64,000 bases of DNA from Nocardioides sp. cx-173. GTDB taxonomy: Bacteria; Actinomycetota; Actinomycetes; Propionibacteriales; Nocardioidaceae. A program made the position numbers and the translations under genes. The stretch lies in NCBI RefSeq assembly GCF_021117365.1, contig NZ_CP088262.1:620001-684000 (forward strand). The letters run 5' to 3'. Of the stretch, positions 18,113 through 28,189 are shown one piece after another; position 1 is the first letter of the stretch; each line of letters begins with the position of its first letter. The notes beneath the pieces are model-generated. The model was not told the DNA's origin and made no database searches. It saw only the letters and a program-made list of their open reading frames with translations.

Positions 18113-18904
18113 ATGACTGACGACGACTCCCAGACCCAGGACAGCGAGACCAAGATCGACTGGGTCAAGACGGTGGCGAGTGCGCTGGCGGCGGTCACGG
18201 CGGCTGTCCTGCTCTCGACCCTCGGCGCTGCCGGCACCCTGATCGGCGCCGCGCTCGGCAGCGTGCTCGTGACCGTCGCGACCCAGCTCTACGCGCAGGG
18301 GCTGGCCCGCAGCAAGCGCACCATGGCCAAGGCCCAGGAGGCCGCTCTGCGCAAGGTGGGCGTGGCCCAGGCCGAGGTGCGGCGGGCCGGTCGCCAGGAC
18401 GACACCGGTGCGGCCCAGGCACATCTGGGGGCGGCCGACGAGCGGCTCGGACAGGCTCGAGCGGAGCTGGGCGCCGCCCAGCCGGATGACGGCGGGCCGG
18501 CGACGAGCCTGGGCGCGCGACTGCGGCTGCTGCCGTGGAAGAGGATCGGCCTCAGTGCCGCCGCAGCGTTCCTGGTGGCGCTGGCCGTGATCGCCTCGTT
18601 CGAGGCCGTGACCGGGCGCAGCGTCTCGTCCTACACCGGCGGCAGCGACAAGGACTCGAACTCGACGTTCAACGGCGGCGGGAAGTCCGACGACGAGGGG
18701 GACCGGAAGGACGAGCCCGACCAGCAGCCGACCGCCCCGAGCAGCGAGCCCACGCCCAGTGACGACGCGCCGACGTCCGAGGCGCCGTCGGAGGAGCCCA
18801 CCGAGGAGCCGTCGGCGGAGCCCAGCGACGAGGCGCCGTCGGAGGAGCCCACCGAGGAGCCGACGCAGCTGCCCTCGGCGCCGGCACCCACCCCGACACC
18901 GTGA
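18113..18904 (+). CDS. Membrane protein with acidic Pro/Glu-rich outer tail
   Basis: 263 aa. One hydrophobic stretch (about 19-50) is followed by an Ala/Arg/Gln-rich cytosolic helix that may be a coiled coil (AKAQEAALRKVGVAQAEVRRAG). A second TM (IGLSAAAAFLVALAVIASFEA) leads to a Ser/Asp/Glu/Pro-rich tail with the repeated unit EAPSEEPTEEP. The low-complexity tail resembles a cell-wall spanning segment. No known domain is recognised. It ends in GTGA shared with the start of the DksA-like gene, so the two are translationally coupled. Confidence 0.65.
   Translation: MTDDDSQTQDSETKIDWVKTVASALAAVTAAVLLSTLGAAGTLIGAALGSVLVTVATQLYAQGLARSKRTMAKAQEAALRKVGVAQAEVRRAGRQDDTGAAQAHLGAADERLGQARAELGAAQPDDGGPATSLGARLRLLPWKRIGLSAAAAFLVALAVIASFEAVTGRSVSSYTGGSDKDSNSTFNGGGKSDDEGDRKDEPDQQPTAPSSEPTPSDDAPTSEAPSEEPTEEPSAEPSDEAPSEEPTEEPTQLPSAPAPTPTP
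18779..18862. repeat. 33-bp in-frame direct repeat
   Basis: The bases 18779-18811 recur identically at 18830-18862, a period of 51 bp (17 codons), both encoding EAPSEEPTEEP. Such repeats in low-complexity wall-spanning tails often vary in number between strains. Confidence 0.85.
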
Positions 18905-19236
18905 CCGGGTCGCCGCGCGACCTGCTCCTCGCGGACCGGGCCCGGACCGAGGCGCGGCTGGCCACGCTGCGCGGTGACTTCCGCAGCGTGGTGGACGCCT
19001 CACGAGACACCAACGCCGACGACGAGCACGACCCCGAGGGCGCGACCATCGCGTTCGAGCGCTCCCAGATGGGGGCGCTGGTGCGGCAGGCGAGCCAACA
19101 CCTCGACGAGGTGGACGCCGCCCTCGAGCGGCTGCGTGTCGGCAGCTACGGGGCGTGCGAGGCGTGCGGACGTGCGATCGCCGCCGGGCGGTTGGAGGTC
19201 CGCCCGACGGCGCGCACGTGCGTGTCCTGCGCCTAG
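18901..19236 (+). CDS. TraR/DksA-family C4 zinc-finger protein
   Basis: 111 aa. The N-terminal helical part (LLLADRARTEARLATL, then GALVRQASQHLDEVDAALERL) is followed by the DksA/TraR zinc finger, YGACEACGRAIAAGRLEVRPTARTCVSC. Family members bind the RNA polymerase secondary channel; the acidic DxxDxA tip is not clear here, so it may be a diverged regulator. It starts at GTG within the GTGA overlap with the previous gene and ends 1 bp before the convergent katE stop. Confidence 0.8.
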   Translation: MTGSPRDLLLADRARTEARLATLRGDFRSVVDASRDTNADDEHDPEGATIAFERSQMGALVRQASQHLDEVDAALERLRVGSYGACEACGRAIAAGRLEVRPTARTCVSCA

Positions 19237-19237
19237 C

Positions 19238-21514
<2,277 letters not shown>

Positions 21515-21525
21515 GCGACTCCTCG

Positions 21526-21555
21526 ATCCGGGTACGGACGTTCCGGTACCCGGAT
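21526..21555. promoter_or_regulatory. 10-bp perfect dyad upstream of katE
   Basis: ATCCGGGTAC (21526-21535) is the exact reverse complement of GTACCCGGAT (21546-21555), with a 10-nt spacer. It begins 12 bp before the katE start and lies between katE and the divergent DUF4383 gene. It could be an operator or a 5'-UTR hairpin. GGGTAC within it also resembles a SigB-type -10. Confidence 0.5.
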
Positions 21556-21642
21556 TCGCTTTCTGAATCACCCCTTCGGGCGGAACTGGTCCAGGAGGCG
21601 TTGGGCACCGGAGGCCTCGTCGACCTGCGAAGGAGCTGTTCC

Positions 21643-22122
21643 ATGTCTGTCCGTGACCACCACGCCGGCACCGCACACGCCGGGCGCGACAAGCTCGCCA
21701 AGACCCTCGCGCTCGCCACCGGAGCGGTGTTCCTCCTGGTTGGCGTCGCCGGCTTCATCCCCGGCATCACCACCGACTACGACACGATGAAGTTCGCCGG
21801 ACACGAGAGCCGTGCCGAGCTGCTCGGCATCTTCCAGGTGTCGATCCTGCACAACATCGTGCACCTGCTCTTCGGTGTCGCCGGCCTCGCGCTCGCGCGC
21901 AAGGCCACCACCGCGATCGCCTATCTGGTCGGCGGCGGGATCATCTACTTCGTGCTGTGGATCTACGGTCTGGTCATCGACCACGACCACGACGCCAACT
22001 TCGTCCCGCTCAACGACGCGGACAACTGGCTGCACCTCATCCTGGCGGTCGGCATGGTCGGCATGGGCCTCGCGGCGCAGCGCGCGCTGCGCGGCGACAT
22101 CGGCAGCCAGACCCCGATGTGA
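21643..22122 (+). CDS. DUF4383 membrane protein
   Basis: 159 aa with four hydrophobic helices (LAKTLALATGAVFLLVGVAG, ILHNIVHLLFGVAGLAL, AIAYLVGGGIIYFVLW, WLHLILAVGMVGMGL). HNIVHLLFGVAGL and NADNWLHL-like stretches (here DADNWLHL) are typical of DUF4383. Function unknown; such genes often sit among stress-response genes in actinobacteria. AAGGAG at 21630-21635 fixes the start. It shares ATGTGA/GTGAG with the next gene (4-nt overlap), so the two are coupled, and it diverges from katE across the dyad. Confidence 0.85.
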   Translation: MSVRDHHAGTAHAGRDKLAKTLALATGAVFLLVGVAGFIPGITTDYDTMKFAGHESRAELLGIFQVSILHNIVHLLFGVAGLALARKATTAIAYLVGGGIIYFVLWIYGLVIDHDHDANFVPLNDADNWLHLILAVGMVGMGLAAQRALRGDIGSQTPM

Positions 22123-22802
22123 GTCGACTGGCCCGGCTGGGACGAGGCGCGGCCTCGGCGGGTGGGGCGGCGTTGTCCGCCGCCACCCGCGCCCTGGCTG
22201 CCGTACGCCCCGCGCCCAAGCCGCTGCATCCGAAGGGGCAGGTATTCCATGCGTGCCTGTACCGGCACGGCGTGGAGCCGCCGCTGGGGGTGGAGTTCCT
22301 GGACACGGTCTCGACCGACGAGGTGCTGGTGCGCCAGTCGCGTGCCATCGGGCTGCCCACGGCGCTGCCCGACATCCACGGGCTGGCGGTCAGGCTCACC
22401 AACCCCGACGGGAGCCACGGCGACCTGCTCTTCGCGACGACCGGCCTGGGCCGGCTGACCCGGCACGTGCTGACCTTCAGCAAGAAGCAGTACGGGCGGC
22501 CCGTCACGACGTTGCTGCCCTACCGGACCGCGGCCGGCCCCGTCCTGCTCGCGGCGCGCGCCAGCGGCGACGCCTCCGTGGAGATCCTCTGCGCCGTCGG
22601 CGAGGGGGAGTGGCGCCACCTCGCCGACCTGCGGCTCACCCAGACGCCCGCCGACGACCAGGCGATCTCGTTCGACCCGGTGCGCCACCGGCTGCCGGGC
22701 CTCGAGCAGTACGACTGGGTGCGCCGGCTGCGCGCCCCGGCGTACGAGGAGGCACGCGAGAGTCGTCGCGAGGACGCAGTTGTGCCGACCCGAGATAGTT
22801 GA
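22119..22802 (+). CDS. Small catalase-like (heme catalase superfamily) protein
   Basis: 227 aa. The stretch VLVRQSRAIGLPTALPDIHGLAVRL parallels the catalase core VRFSxxxG...D.RGFAxKF, and KGQVFHACLYRHG may correspond to the N-terminal His region. It lacks the RLFSYxDTQ proximal-Tyr motif, and at 227 aa is far below normal catalases. Such short proteins are seen in actinobacteria, sometimes labelled phosphodiesterase or catalase-related; biochemical activity is unknown. It is coupled by GTGA overlap to the DUF4383 gene beside katE, which supports an oxidative-stress role. Heme binding is inference. Confidence 0.6.
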   Translation: MSRLARLGRGAASAGGAALSAATRALAAVRPAPKPLHPKGQVFHACLYRHGVEPPLGVEFLDTVSTDEVLVRQSRAIGLPTALPDIHGLAVRLTNPDGSHGDLLFATTGLGRLTRHVLTFSKKQYGRPVTTLLPYRTAAGPVLLAARASGDASVEILCAVGEGEWRHLADLRLTQTPADDQAISFDPVRHRLPGLEQYDWVRRLRAPAYEEARESRREDAVVPTRDS

Positions 22803-22806
22803 CGAC

Positions 22807-23490
22807 GTGGAGGCCCAGCCGCGACTCATCCCCGTCCGCCAGCCCGAGCACGCCACCGGCATCGCGCTGGTCCTGCACGGTGGGGCCTCGCGCGGCCAGC
22901 GGATGATGGTCAGCCCCACCCAGCTGTCGGTGGTGCGGATGGCGCCCACCGCCAAGCGGGTCGCCCGCGAGGGACGCGGCAAGCTCGCGGTCTACCGGCT
23001 GCTCAACTCCTACCGTGGCTGGGACACCCAGCACACCCCCGTGCGCGACGTGGAGTGGGCGCTCGACGAGCTGCGAGGACGGCACGGCGTGCTGCCGGTC
23101 GGCCTCGTCGGCCACTCGCTCGGCGGCCGGGCCGCCCTGCTCGCCGGGGACCGGCCGGGCGTCGAGTCCGTCGTCGCCCTGAACCCGTGGGTCTACCCCG
23201 ACGACACGGTGGACCTGTCCGGGCGCCGGGTGCTCTTCGTGCACGGCTTGGCCGACCGGGTCGCGCTGCCGCAGCGTGCCGAGGCGGTGGCCCGCCGCGT
23301 CGCGCAGACCACGGACGTCGGCTTCATCAGCATCCCGGGCGGCAAGCACGCGATGCTGCGCCACGGGCGGTCCTTCGACGGCTACGGCGCGGAGTTCACC
23401 GCGGTGTCGCTGCTCGGCCACATCCCGCGCGGCTCGGTCTCCAGCGCGGTCATGCGGGTCCTCGACGGCGACGCGTGGGTCACGGCGTAG
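22807..23490 (+). CDS. Alpha/beta hydrolase
   Basis: 227 aa from the GTG at 22807 (GTG at 22780 would overlap the previous gene by 23 bp). The oxyanion region GIALVLHGG, nucleophile elbow GLVGHSLGG (Ser), an Asp in VLFVHGLADRVALP and His in IPGGKHAML give the complete triad of a dienelactone-hydrolase-like esterase. The substrate is unknown. It lies 4 bp after the catalase-like gene, probably in the same transcript. It overlaps the convergent gene at 23480 by 11 bp. Confidence 0.85.
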   Translation: MEAQPRLIPVRQPEHATGIALVLHGGASRGQRMMVSPTQLSVVRMAPTAKRVAREGRGKLAVYRLLNSYRGWDTQHTPVRDVEWALDELRGRHGVLPVGLVGHSLGGRAALLAGDRPGVESVVALNPWVYPDDTVDLSGRRVLFVHGLADRVALPQRAEAVARRVAQTTDVGFISIPGGKHAMLRHGRSFDGYGAEFTAVSLLGHIPRGSVSSAVMRVLDGDAWVTA

Positions 23491-24100
23491 GCAGGACGAC
23501 CGGGATCTCCTGACCCAGCCGAGCACCCAGCTCGAGGTCGAGTCCGTCGCCGGACCAGAAGGTGCCGGGGTCGTAGTAGTTGGTGGGCCGCCGCTCGTCG
23601 AGCAGGCCCATGGCCTGGTACGTCGCCGCGACGACCTCCGCGCAGTAGGTCAGCTCGGCCGGCGCCTTGCTCCGCACCCGCCCGCGCGCCCACCGGCCCA
23701 CCAGCTTGGCGGTCGAGGGGAACGGCGTGCCGTCCAGCCGCGCGACCGTGCGCAGCACCGCCGCCTCCATGCCGGCATCCACCTCCGGGTCCAGCTGGCG
23801 CAGCCAGGCCCGCTGGTCGTAGCGCCCACACCACTGCGTCACCGCGTCGCGCAGGTCGTGCAGCTGCACGCCCCGGTGGTGCTCGCCGGTCCACACGTCG
23901 AGCAGTCCCTTGCCGAGCTCGGCATGCCACATCAGCGGCGGCAGGTCGTCGATCACGACCGCCATGCCGACGTGGTTGACCGGCGCGTTGGTCAGGACCC
24001 GGATAGCGTGGTCGGCGGCGGAGCGGCCTCGGAACAGCCAGAGGTCGCCGGTGCGGGTGATCTCGGCCGCGGCGTCGAGCGTCAGCCTGGTGGTGTCCAA
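23480..24100 (-). CDS. YiiX-type permuted NlpC/P60-like cysteine hydrolase
   Basis: 206 aa. A His in APVNHVGMAVVID and a Cys in LTYCAEVVAATYQAMGLL occur in the order of the circularly permuted papain-like YiiX/YebB group, in which His precedes Cys. Family members may cleave amide or thioester bonds in lipids or peptidoglycan. No signal peptide is evident. The frame has no ATG or GTG near its natural N-terminus; TTG at 24100, with AGGA upstream, is my best start. It is divergent from the small gene at 24119, with only 18 bp between the two starts. Confidence 0.65.
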   Translation of the reverse strand: MDTTRLTLDAAAEITRTGDLWLFRGRSAADHAIRVLTNAPVNHVGMAVVIDDLPPLMWHAELGKGLLDVWTGEHHRGVQLHDLRDAVTQWCGRYDQRAWLRQLDPEVDAGMEAAVLRTVARLDGTPFPSTAKLVGRWARGRVRSKAPAELTYCAEVVAATYQAMGLLDERRPTNYYDPGTFWSGDGLDLELGARLGQEIPVVLPTP

Positions 24101-24118
24101 CGTGAGGGAGTCCTGTCG

Positions 24119-24277
24119 GTGAAGCTGTGGAAGATCCTGGGGATCGCGGGACTGACCGGGGTGGCCGCCACCGGGGCGATCATCGCCCGCGAGCAGCGTA
24201 AGCGCGCACAGGTCACCCCGGACGACGTTCGCCGCAAGCTGCACGAGCGCCTCGCCGAGCTCGACGATCAGCGGTAG
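24119..24277 (+). CDS. 52-residue membrane microprotein
   Basis: 52 aa: one hydrophobic helix (ILGIAGLTGVAATGAIIA) followed by a basic amphipathic tail (REQRKRAQVTPDDVRRKLHERLAEL). GTG start with GGGAG 9 nt upstream. The composition, the codon use and the clear TM/charged layout support a real gene. Function unknown. Its last 10 bases overlap the convergent gene ending at 24268. Confidence 0.6.
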   Translation: MKLWKILGIAGLTGVAATGAIIAREQRKRAQVTPDDVRRKLHERLAELDDQR

Positions 24278-24996
24278 CCCACCAGCGTCGGCGTCGCCTC
24301 GACCACCTCGAGCGGCACCGGCGCGCCGGGGATGGTCACGGTGCCCGGCACCGGCTGCCACGCTCCGCCGTTGACGCGCCAGTCGGCGGCGTAGGTGGTG
24401 TCCACGGCCGGGCCGACCTGCCCCTCGGCAAGGTATCGATGGGTGATCTCCAGTCGCGGGTACGGCGACCCGCCACTGCGCGTGCTCAGCTCCTCGCCGT
24501 CCCCGAAGCGCCACCCGAACCCGCTCGGGCGGATCCGCAGCTCCACCTGCTGCCCCAGCAGGGTGATCGTGCGCGTGAACGGCTCGGTCTCGGTGTAGAA
24601 GTTCGTCTTGAAGTTCACCAGGGTGCGGCCGTTCGGCGGTTGCACGACGAGGTCGGACGGTGGGAGGGCGAGCTGGCGGAACGCTGCGGCGACGATGCCG
24701 GGTGTGAGTATGGGCTCGTCTGCATTGACTAGGCAGTAGTCCTGCGGATTTGCGCCGATGACACCGGCGATCCCAGCGCACGCTGCGGTCCCGACTGGCG
24801 TCTGTGGGGAAGCTGTCGCGGGGTTGGCTCCCGGAACGCCGGCTTCACTGTCACAGACAAGGACTACGACGGTTCGAACCTGGTTGTCGACCACCACAAC
24901 CTGCTCGACATGTCGGCACCCTGCATCGGCAGGAACCTCGACACCGAACAGGAAGCCGCACGCCGCCATAGTTGCGAGAACAACACGGAGTGTCAT
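24268..24996 (-). CDS. Secreted protein with PKD-like domain
   Basis: 242 aa. Signal peptide (VVLATMAACGFLFGVEVPADAG). The C-terminal half has FGWRFGDGEELS ... YPRLEITHRYLAEGQ, matching the PKD fold signature (WxFGDG, HxY). Cysteines in the N-terminal half (CRHVEQ, VCDSE, AACAGIAG, YCLV) may form disulfides. Similar exported PKD-like proteins are seen in Nocardioides-type genomes with unknown role. It overlaps the upstream lipoprotein gene by ATGA (24993-24996), so the two are coupled. Base composition is slightly less GC-rich than neighbours. Confidence 0.7.
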   Translation of the reverse strand: MTLRVVLATMAACGFLFGVEVPADAGCRHVEQVVVVDNQVRTVVVLVCDSEAGVPGANPATASPQTPVGTAACAGIAGVIGANPQDYCLVNADEPILTPGIVAAAFRQLALPPSDLVVQPPNGRTLVNFKTNFYTETEPFTRTITLLGQQVELRIRPSGFGWRFGDGEELSTRSGGSPYPRLEITHRYLAEGQVGPAVDTTYAADWRVNGGAWQPVPGTVTIPGAPVPLEVVEATPTLVGYR

Positions 24997-25520
24997 CGGA
25001 TGAGACCGATGAAGGTGATCGCTGGAGTGTCCATGTCTGACGTCAAGCGGAAGCGAAAGATCGCCTTCTCTTCTCCGTATTCGTCAGCCTCAGCTCCACT
25101 CGATGGCACCATGCTGCCGCCCCCCATGGTGATCGCTGCCGTGACCTCACCCGGCTTGAGTTCTTTGGCGCGATCGACCGTCCATCCCGTGGTGTTGTAT
25201 TCGCCGCCCGCCTCATAAACGTCTTCGATGAGATCGACATACGGCTCGCATGTAGAGCACCCCGGCGATGCCAGTTTCCTCAGGGCGCTCGTGTCGCCGG
25301 ACGACAGGGCGAGGTTGCGCTCCGCCACCCAGTTTCGGACTGCCTGCACGGCTGTAATCGGGGCATCGGACTCGCTGCTGGAAGGACTCGGCGTTAACGC
25401 CGACTCAGTCGGGCTCGCGCTCGGGGTTGGCTCGACGCGGGGTTCGGGGGCGTCGTCGGAGCAGGCTGCGGCGACCAGGGTGGTTGCGACGAGGAGCGCC
25501 GCCAGTCGTACGCGGTCCAC
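24993..25520 (-). CDS. DUF6318-type lipoprotein
   Basis: 175 aa. Lipobox LVAAACSDD after a short signal sequence, then a Pro/Ser/Thr-rich spacer (PTPSASPTESALTPSPS). The globular part has SPGCSTCEPYVDLIEDVYEAGG, the conserved double-Cys region of DUF6318. Function unknown; exported and anchored to the membrane. GTG start with GAAGGA 8 nt before. First gene of a two-gene unit with the PKD-like protein. Confidence 0.75.
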   Translation of the reverse strand: MDRVRLAALLVATTLVAAACSDDAPEPRVEPTPSASPTESALTPSPSSSESDAPITAVQAVRNWVAERNLALSSGDTSALRKLASPGCSTCEPYVDLIEDVYEAGGEYNTTGWTVDRAKELKPGEVTAAITMGGGSMVPSSGAEADEYGEEKAIFRFRLTSDMDTPAITFIGLIR

Positions 25521-25622
25521 GACAGGTCCTTCCCGAGATGGTGCGGTTCGAAAGTTACCGCTCGGGGGACGGGACCGGAAGCGCTGCGGCGCAGGCTGTG
25601 GACAACTCGGGCCAGGCCGTGG

Positions 25623-26924
25623 TCAGACGACCAGCTCGTAGACGACGGCCTTCCTGACCGGGTGGATGTCGGGGCGGCCGGGTGGGTCGGGTGCGCGGGA
25701 GCGATGTCGGTGGCCGGTGGGGGTGGTGGTCTCGACGGTGTGGGTGCCGTCGGGCGCGATGCGTGGCGTCGCGGTCCAGCCGGGGGCCTGCTTGGCGTGG
25801 TTGCAGCGTTCGCAGAGGCCTTGGAGGTTGGTCGCGGTGGTGCGGCCGCCGTCCTCCCAGGACCGGATGTGGTCGGTGTGGCGGATCGGGGCGCCGCACC
25901 AGGGGGTGCGGCAGAGGCCTTGGTCGCGGGTGTTGACGAAGTCGGCGAGGCCGGAGGGGGCGAGGCGGGCGCGGGAGTCCATGGCGATGAGCTGGCCGGT
26001 GCCGGGGTTGGTGTAGAGGCGCCGGATCCAGAGCCGGGTGGCGCGCATCGCGTCGGTGACGAACGCCCGAGCCCACGGGGCCGGCACCGGCCCGTAGCCC
26101 TCCAGATGGGCGGCGTCGTCGGCGGTGTCGAAGAGGGCGTGGTCGGTCATGACGAGCTTGACCTCGACCTTGACCGGCTCGTCGGCCGGGGCGCCGGTGA
26201 CGCGCTCGACGAGGGTGTCGGCCATGACTTGGCCCTTCGACCGCTGATCACCCTTCGCGCGGGCCGCGGCCGCGGCGGCGAGGAGGGTGGCATAGATGCT
26301 CACGCCCTGTTTGACCGGGAGCAGGGCGCTGACCCAGCACATCGTGTCGGGCGCGGGACGGATCGTGACCTGACGCTCGGCCTCGGCGCGCCGGGCACGC
26401 TCGGCGACCGAGGCGGGGTCGAGCTCGCAGGCCAGCTTCTTCGCCGCGCGGGTCAGGCGCAGGTCGCTCATGGTCGCGGCCGCACCGGTGCCGCACAGGC
26501 GGCGGTCGACCTCGGCCCGGTCCTCGAGGGACAGGCACGCGGTCTCGCGGGCCAGGATCGTGGCGCGCCACTCGGTGAGCCGCCCGGCGCGCATGAGCGC
26601 CAGGGTGTGGGGCATCTCGTGCTCCAGGACCTTCGCGAGGCCCAGGAGGCGGGCGGCTTTGGTGGGTGACTCGTGGCGGGCCAGGCCGAGCTGCTCGGCG
26701 ATGCCCTCGCCGAGGCGGGAGGTGGGTACGCCGGCCGCTGCCTGGCTCTGGCGTTGGGAGGTGTCGAAGTCGACCGCGGTGGTGGTCTGCGCGGCGGTGG
26801 CGGTGCACTTGAGGTCCTCCAACGCGCCGATGAGGTCGATGCGCTGGGCGTCCGAGACCTCGCGGGGGCAGTCCGCGAGGGCGGTGGTCGCCTCGCGGAT
26901 CTGCTGGATAAGTGTCTCGAACAT
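25623..26924 (-). CDS. DUF222/HNH endonuclease-signature protein (13E12-repeat type)
   Basis: 433 aa from the ATG at 26924. The DUF222 helical domain occupies most of the protein. The C-terminal HNH nuclease motif is seen in CRTPWCGAPIRHTDHIRSWEDGGRTTATNLQGLCERCNHAKQ, with the metal-binding Cys pairs. These proteins occur in many copies in actinobacterial genomes (the REP13E12 family of mycobacteria) and are assumed to be mobile or selfish endonucleases. An IS30-family element sits 46 bp upstream. TACAAT at 26932-26937 lies 7 nt before the ATG, so a leaderless promoter appears to survive the insertion. Confidence 0.88.
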   Translation of the reverse strand: MFETLIQQIREATTALADCPREVSDAQRIDLIGALEDLKCTATAAQTTTAVDFDTSQRQSQAAAGVPTSRLGEGIAEQLGLARHESPTKAARLLGLAKVLEHEMPHTLALMRAGRLTEWRATILARETACLSLEDRAEVDRRLCGTGAAATMSDLRLTRAAKKLACELDPASVAERARRAEAERQVTIRPAPDTMCWVSALLPVKQGVSIYATLLAAAAAARAKGDQRSKGQVMADTLVERVTGAPADEPVKVEVKLVMTDHALFDTADDAAHLEGYGPVPAPWARAFVTDAMRATRLWIRRLYTNPGTGQLIAMDSRARLAPSGLADFVNTRDQGLCRTPWCGAPIRHTDHIRSWEDGGRTTATNLQGLCERCNHAKQAPGWTATPRIAPDGTHTVETTTPTGHRHRSRAPDPPGRPDIHPVRKAVVYELVV

Positions 26925-26931
26925 ATGAGCG

Positions 26932-26937
26932 ATTGTA
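26932..26937 (-). promoter_or_regulatory. -10 box TACAAT of the DUF222-HNH gene
   Basis: TACAAT on the minus strand lies 7 nt before the ATG at 26924, indicating leaderless transcription. The IS30 element begins about 33 bp further upstream, outside the expected -35 site. Confidence 0.5.
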
Positions 26938-26970
26938 GACCCGGCCGCCGACAGTGGCCCGCGGGCGAGT

Positions 26971-26988
26971 TCAATCGGTTCTTGCAAC
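26971..26988 (+). repeat. Left terminal inverted repeat of the IS30 element
   Basis: 18-bp end matching the right end at 16 positions. It includes the transposase stop codon. Confidence 0.85.
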
Positions 26989-28038
26989 GAGCCTCTTGTT
27001 GAGGGCTTGTCCGGGAGTCTGCCAGTCGAGGGTCTTGCGGGGCCTGGTGTTCAGTTGAAGGGCGACGTTGTCGCACTCGGCCATCGTGAGGTGGCGGAGG
27101 TCGGAGCCCTTGGGCCAGTACTGGCGCAGCAGGCCGTTGGTGTTCTCGTTGGTCCCGCGCTGCCACGGCGACTGTGGGTCGCAGAAGTAGATCGGGATGC
27201 CCGACTCGATGGTGAACCGTGCGTGTTGTGCCATCTCGCTGCCGCGGTCCCAGGTGATTGACTTGCGCAGTTCCAGCGGCAGGGTTGCGATCATCTCGTT
27301 CAACGTCCACCGGGCCTGGTCGGCACGGTGCTGGCCAGGCAGCGGTGCGAGGAGCACGAACCGGGAAGAGCGTTCTACCAGCGTGAGGACCGCGCCCTTG
27401 CCCGTGCCGCCCATCAGCAGGTCGCCCTCCCAGTGCCCAGGCACCGCCCGGTCCTCGACCTCAGCCGGGCGTGCTGAGATCCGGATGTCGTCGGTGATCC
27501 CGAGTGTGACCCGTTTCGCGCCACCGGTCTGGGCCTTGCGGCGCTGCCGCTGGGTGCGTAGGTGCGCGGTCAACTCGCGCTTGAGCTCGCCCTTGGTCTG
27601 GACGAACAGCGACTGGTAGATCGTCTCGTGCGACACCCGCATCCTCAGATCGCGTGGACACAACACCGGCAGCATCGCCGCGATCTGCTCCGGCGACCAG
27701 TTCGCCCGCAACAGCTCCCACACCTTCTCCCGCAACGGCGCGTGATCCAGGCGCCGCGTCTTCGGCCGGCGGGCCTTACGGGCAGCCTCACGCTGGGACC
27801 ACTTCGCGCTGTACCTCACCCGATACCCCCGCCCACCGGCACGAGCCGTACGAGCACGCGGCGACCGGGTCCCAAACGACCCAGCCCGGCGAAGCTCCCT
27901 CGAGATCGTCGACGGATGCTTGCCCACTAACGCAGCAATCGTGGCCTGCGGCAACCCCGCCATGTACGCCCGCTCAATCACCAACCGCTGATCCGCGGTC
28001 AACCTCACTCCCGGCACGCGCCGCAACCTCTCACTCAC
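26971..28038 (-). CDS. IS30-family transposase
   Basis: 355 aa. The N-terminal HTH ([30 protein letters not shown]) precedes the DDE core: Asp in [11 protein letters not shown], Asp in [12 protein letters not shown] and Glu in [20 protein letters not shown]. All three catalytic residues are present and no frameshift is seen. The GTG start is at 28038; the stop TGA lies in the terminal repeat. Confidence 0.95.
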   Translation of the reverse strand: MSERLRRVPGVRLTADQRLVIERAYMAGLPQATIAALVGKHPSTISRELRRAGSFGTRSPRARTARAGGRGYRVRYSAKWSQREAARKARRPKTRRLDHAPLREKVWELLRANWSPEQIAAMLPVLCPRDLRMRVSHETIYQSLFVQTKGELKRELTAHLRTQRQRRKAQTGGAKRVTLGITDDIRISARPAEVEDRAVPGHWEGDLLMGGTGKGAVLTLVERSSRFVLLAPLPGQHRADQARWTLNEMIATLPLELRKSITWDRGSEMAQHARFTIESGIPIYFCDPQSPWQRGTNENTNGLLRQYWPKGSDLRHLTMAECDNVALQLNTRPRKTLDWQTPGQALNKRLVARTD

Positions 28039-28044
28039 GATCGA

Positions 28045-28062
28045 GTTGCAACAACCGGTTGA
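28045..28062 (-). repeat. Right terminal inverted repeat of the IS30 element
   Basis: 18-bp end, reverse complement of the left end at 16 positions; it lies just upstream of the transposase start. Confidence 0.85.
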
Positions 28063-28121
28063 GTTCGCGCGTGGTTGTGTGTGGTCTGTGGATGAGCGGG
28101 GCCACGGGTGCTGCTGTGGAC

Positions 28122-28167
28122 GGTGGGTGGTTTCGAGGCTCGCTTCGCTCGCACCTCAACCACCGGG
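28122..28167. repeat. REP-like hairpin repeat, copy 1
   Basis: A stem is formed by GGTGGTT and GAGG pairing with CCTC and AACCACC around a loop. A 25-bp core (28133-28157) recurs exactly at 61026-61050. It lies in the non-coding gap between the IS30 element and the gene at 28190. It looks like a dispersed extragenic palindrome. Confidence 0.65.
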
Positions 28168-28189
28168 GGTGGGATCTGGCGGGGCGGGC

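Larger units (their letters stand above)
26971..28062. mobile_element. IS30-family insertion sequence, complete
   Basis: About 1.09 kb with one transposase gene and 18-bp terminal repeats, TCAATCGGTTCTTGCAAC on the left and, read inward, TCAACCGGTTGTTGCAAC on the right (16 of 18 match). The dinucleotide GT flanks both ends (26969-26970 and 28063-28064), fitting the 2-3 bp target duplication of this family. GAGTTC also occurs at both junctions, so the exact ends could shift by up to 4 bp. Both ends and the transposase are intact, so the element may be active. Confidence 0.88.

Noticed and set aside
18720..18900. CRISPR-like repeat spacing in the Pro/Glu-rich tail
   Set aside because: The repeats are in-frame protein repeats (33 bp at a 51-bp period), only two copies, with no cas genes.
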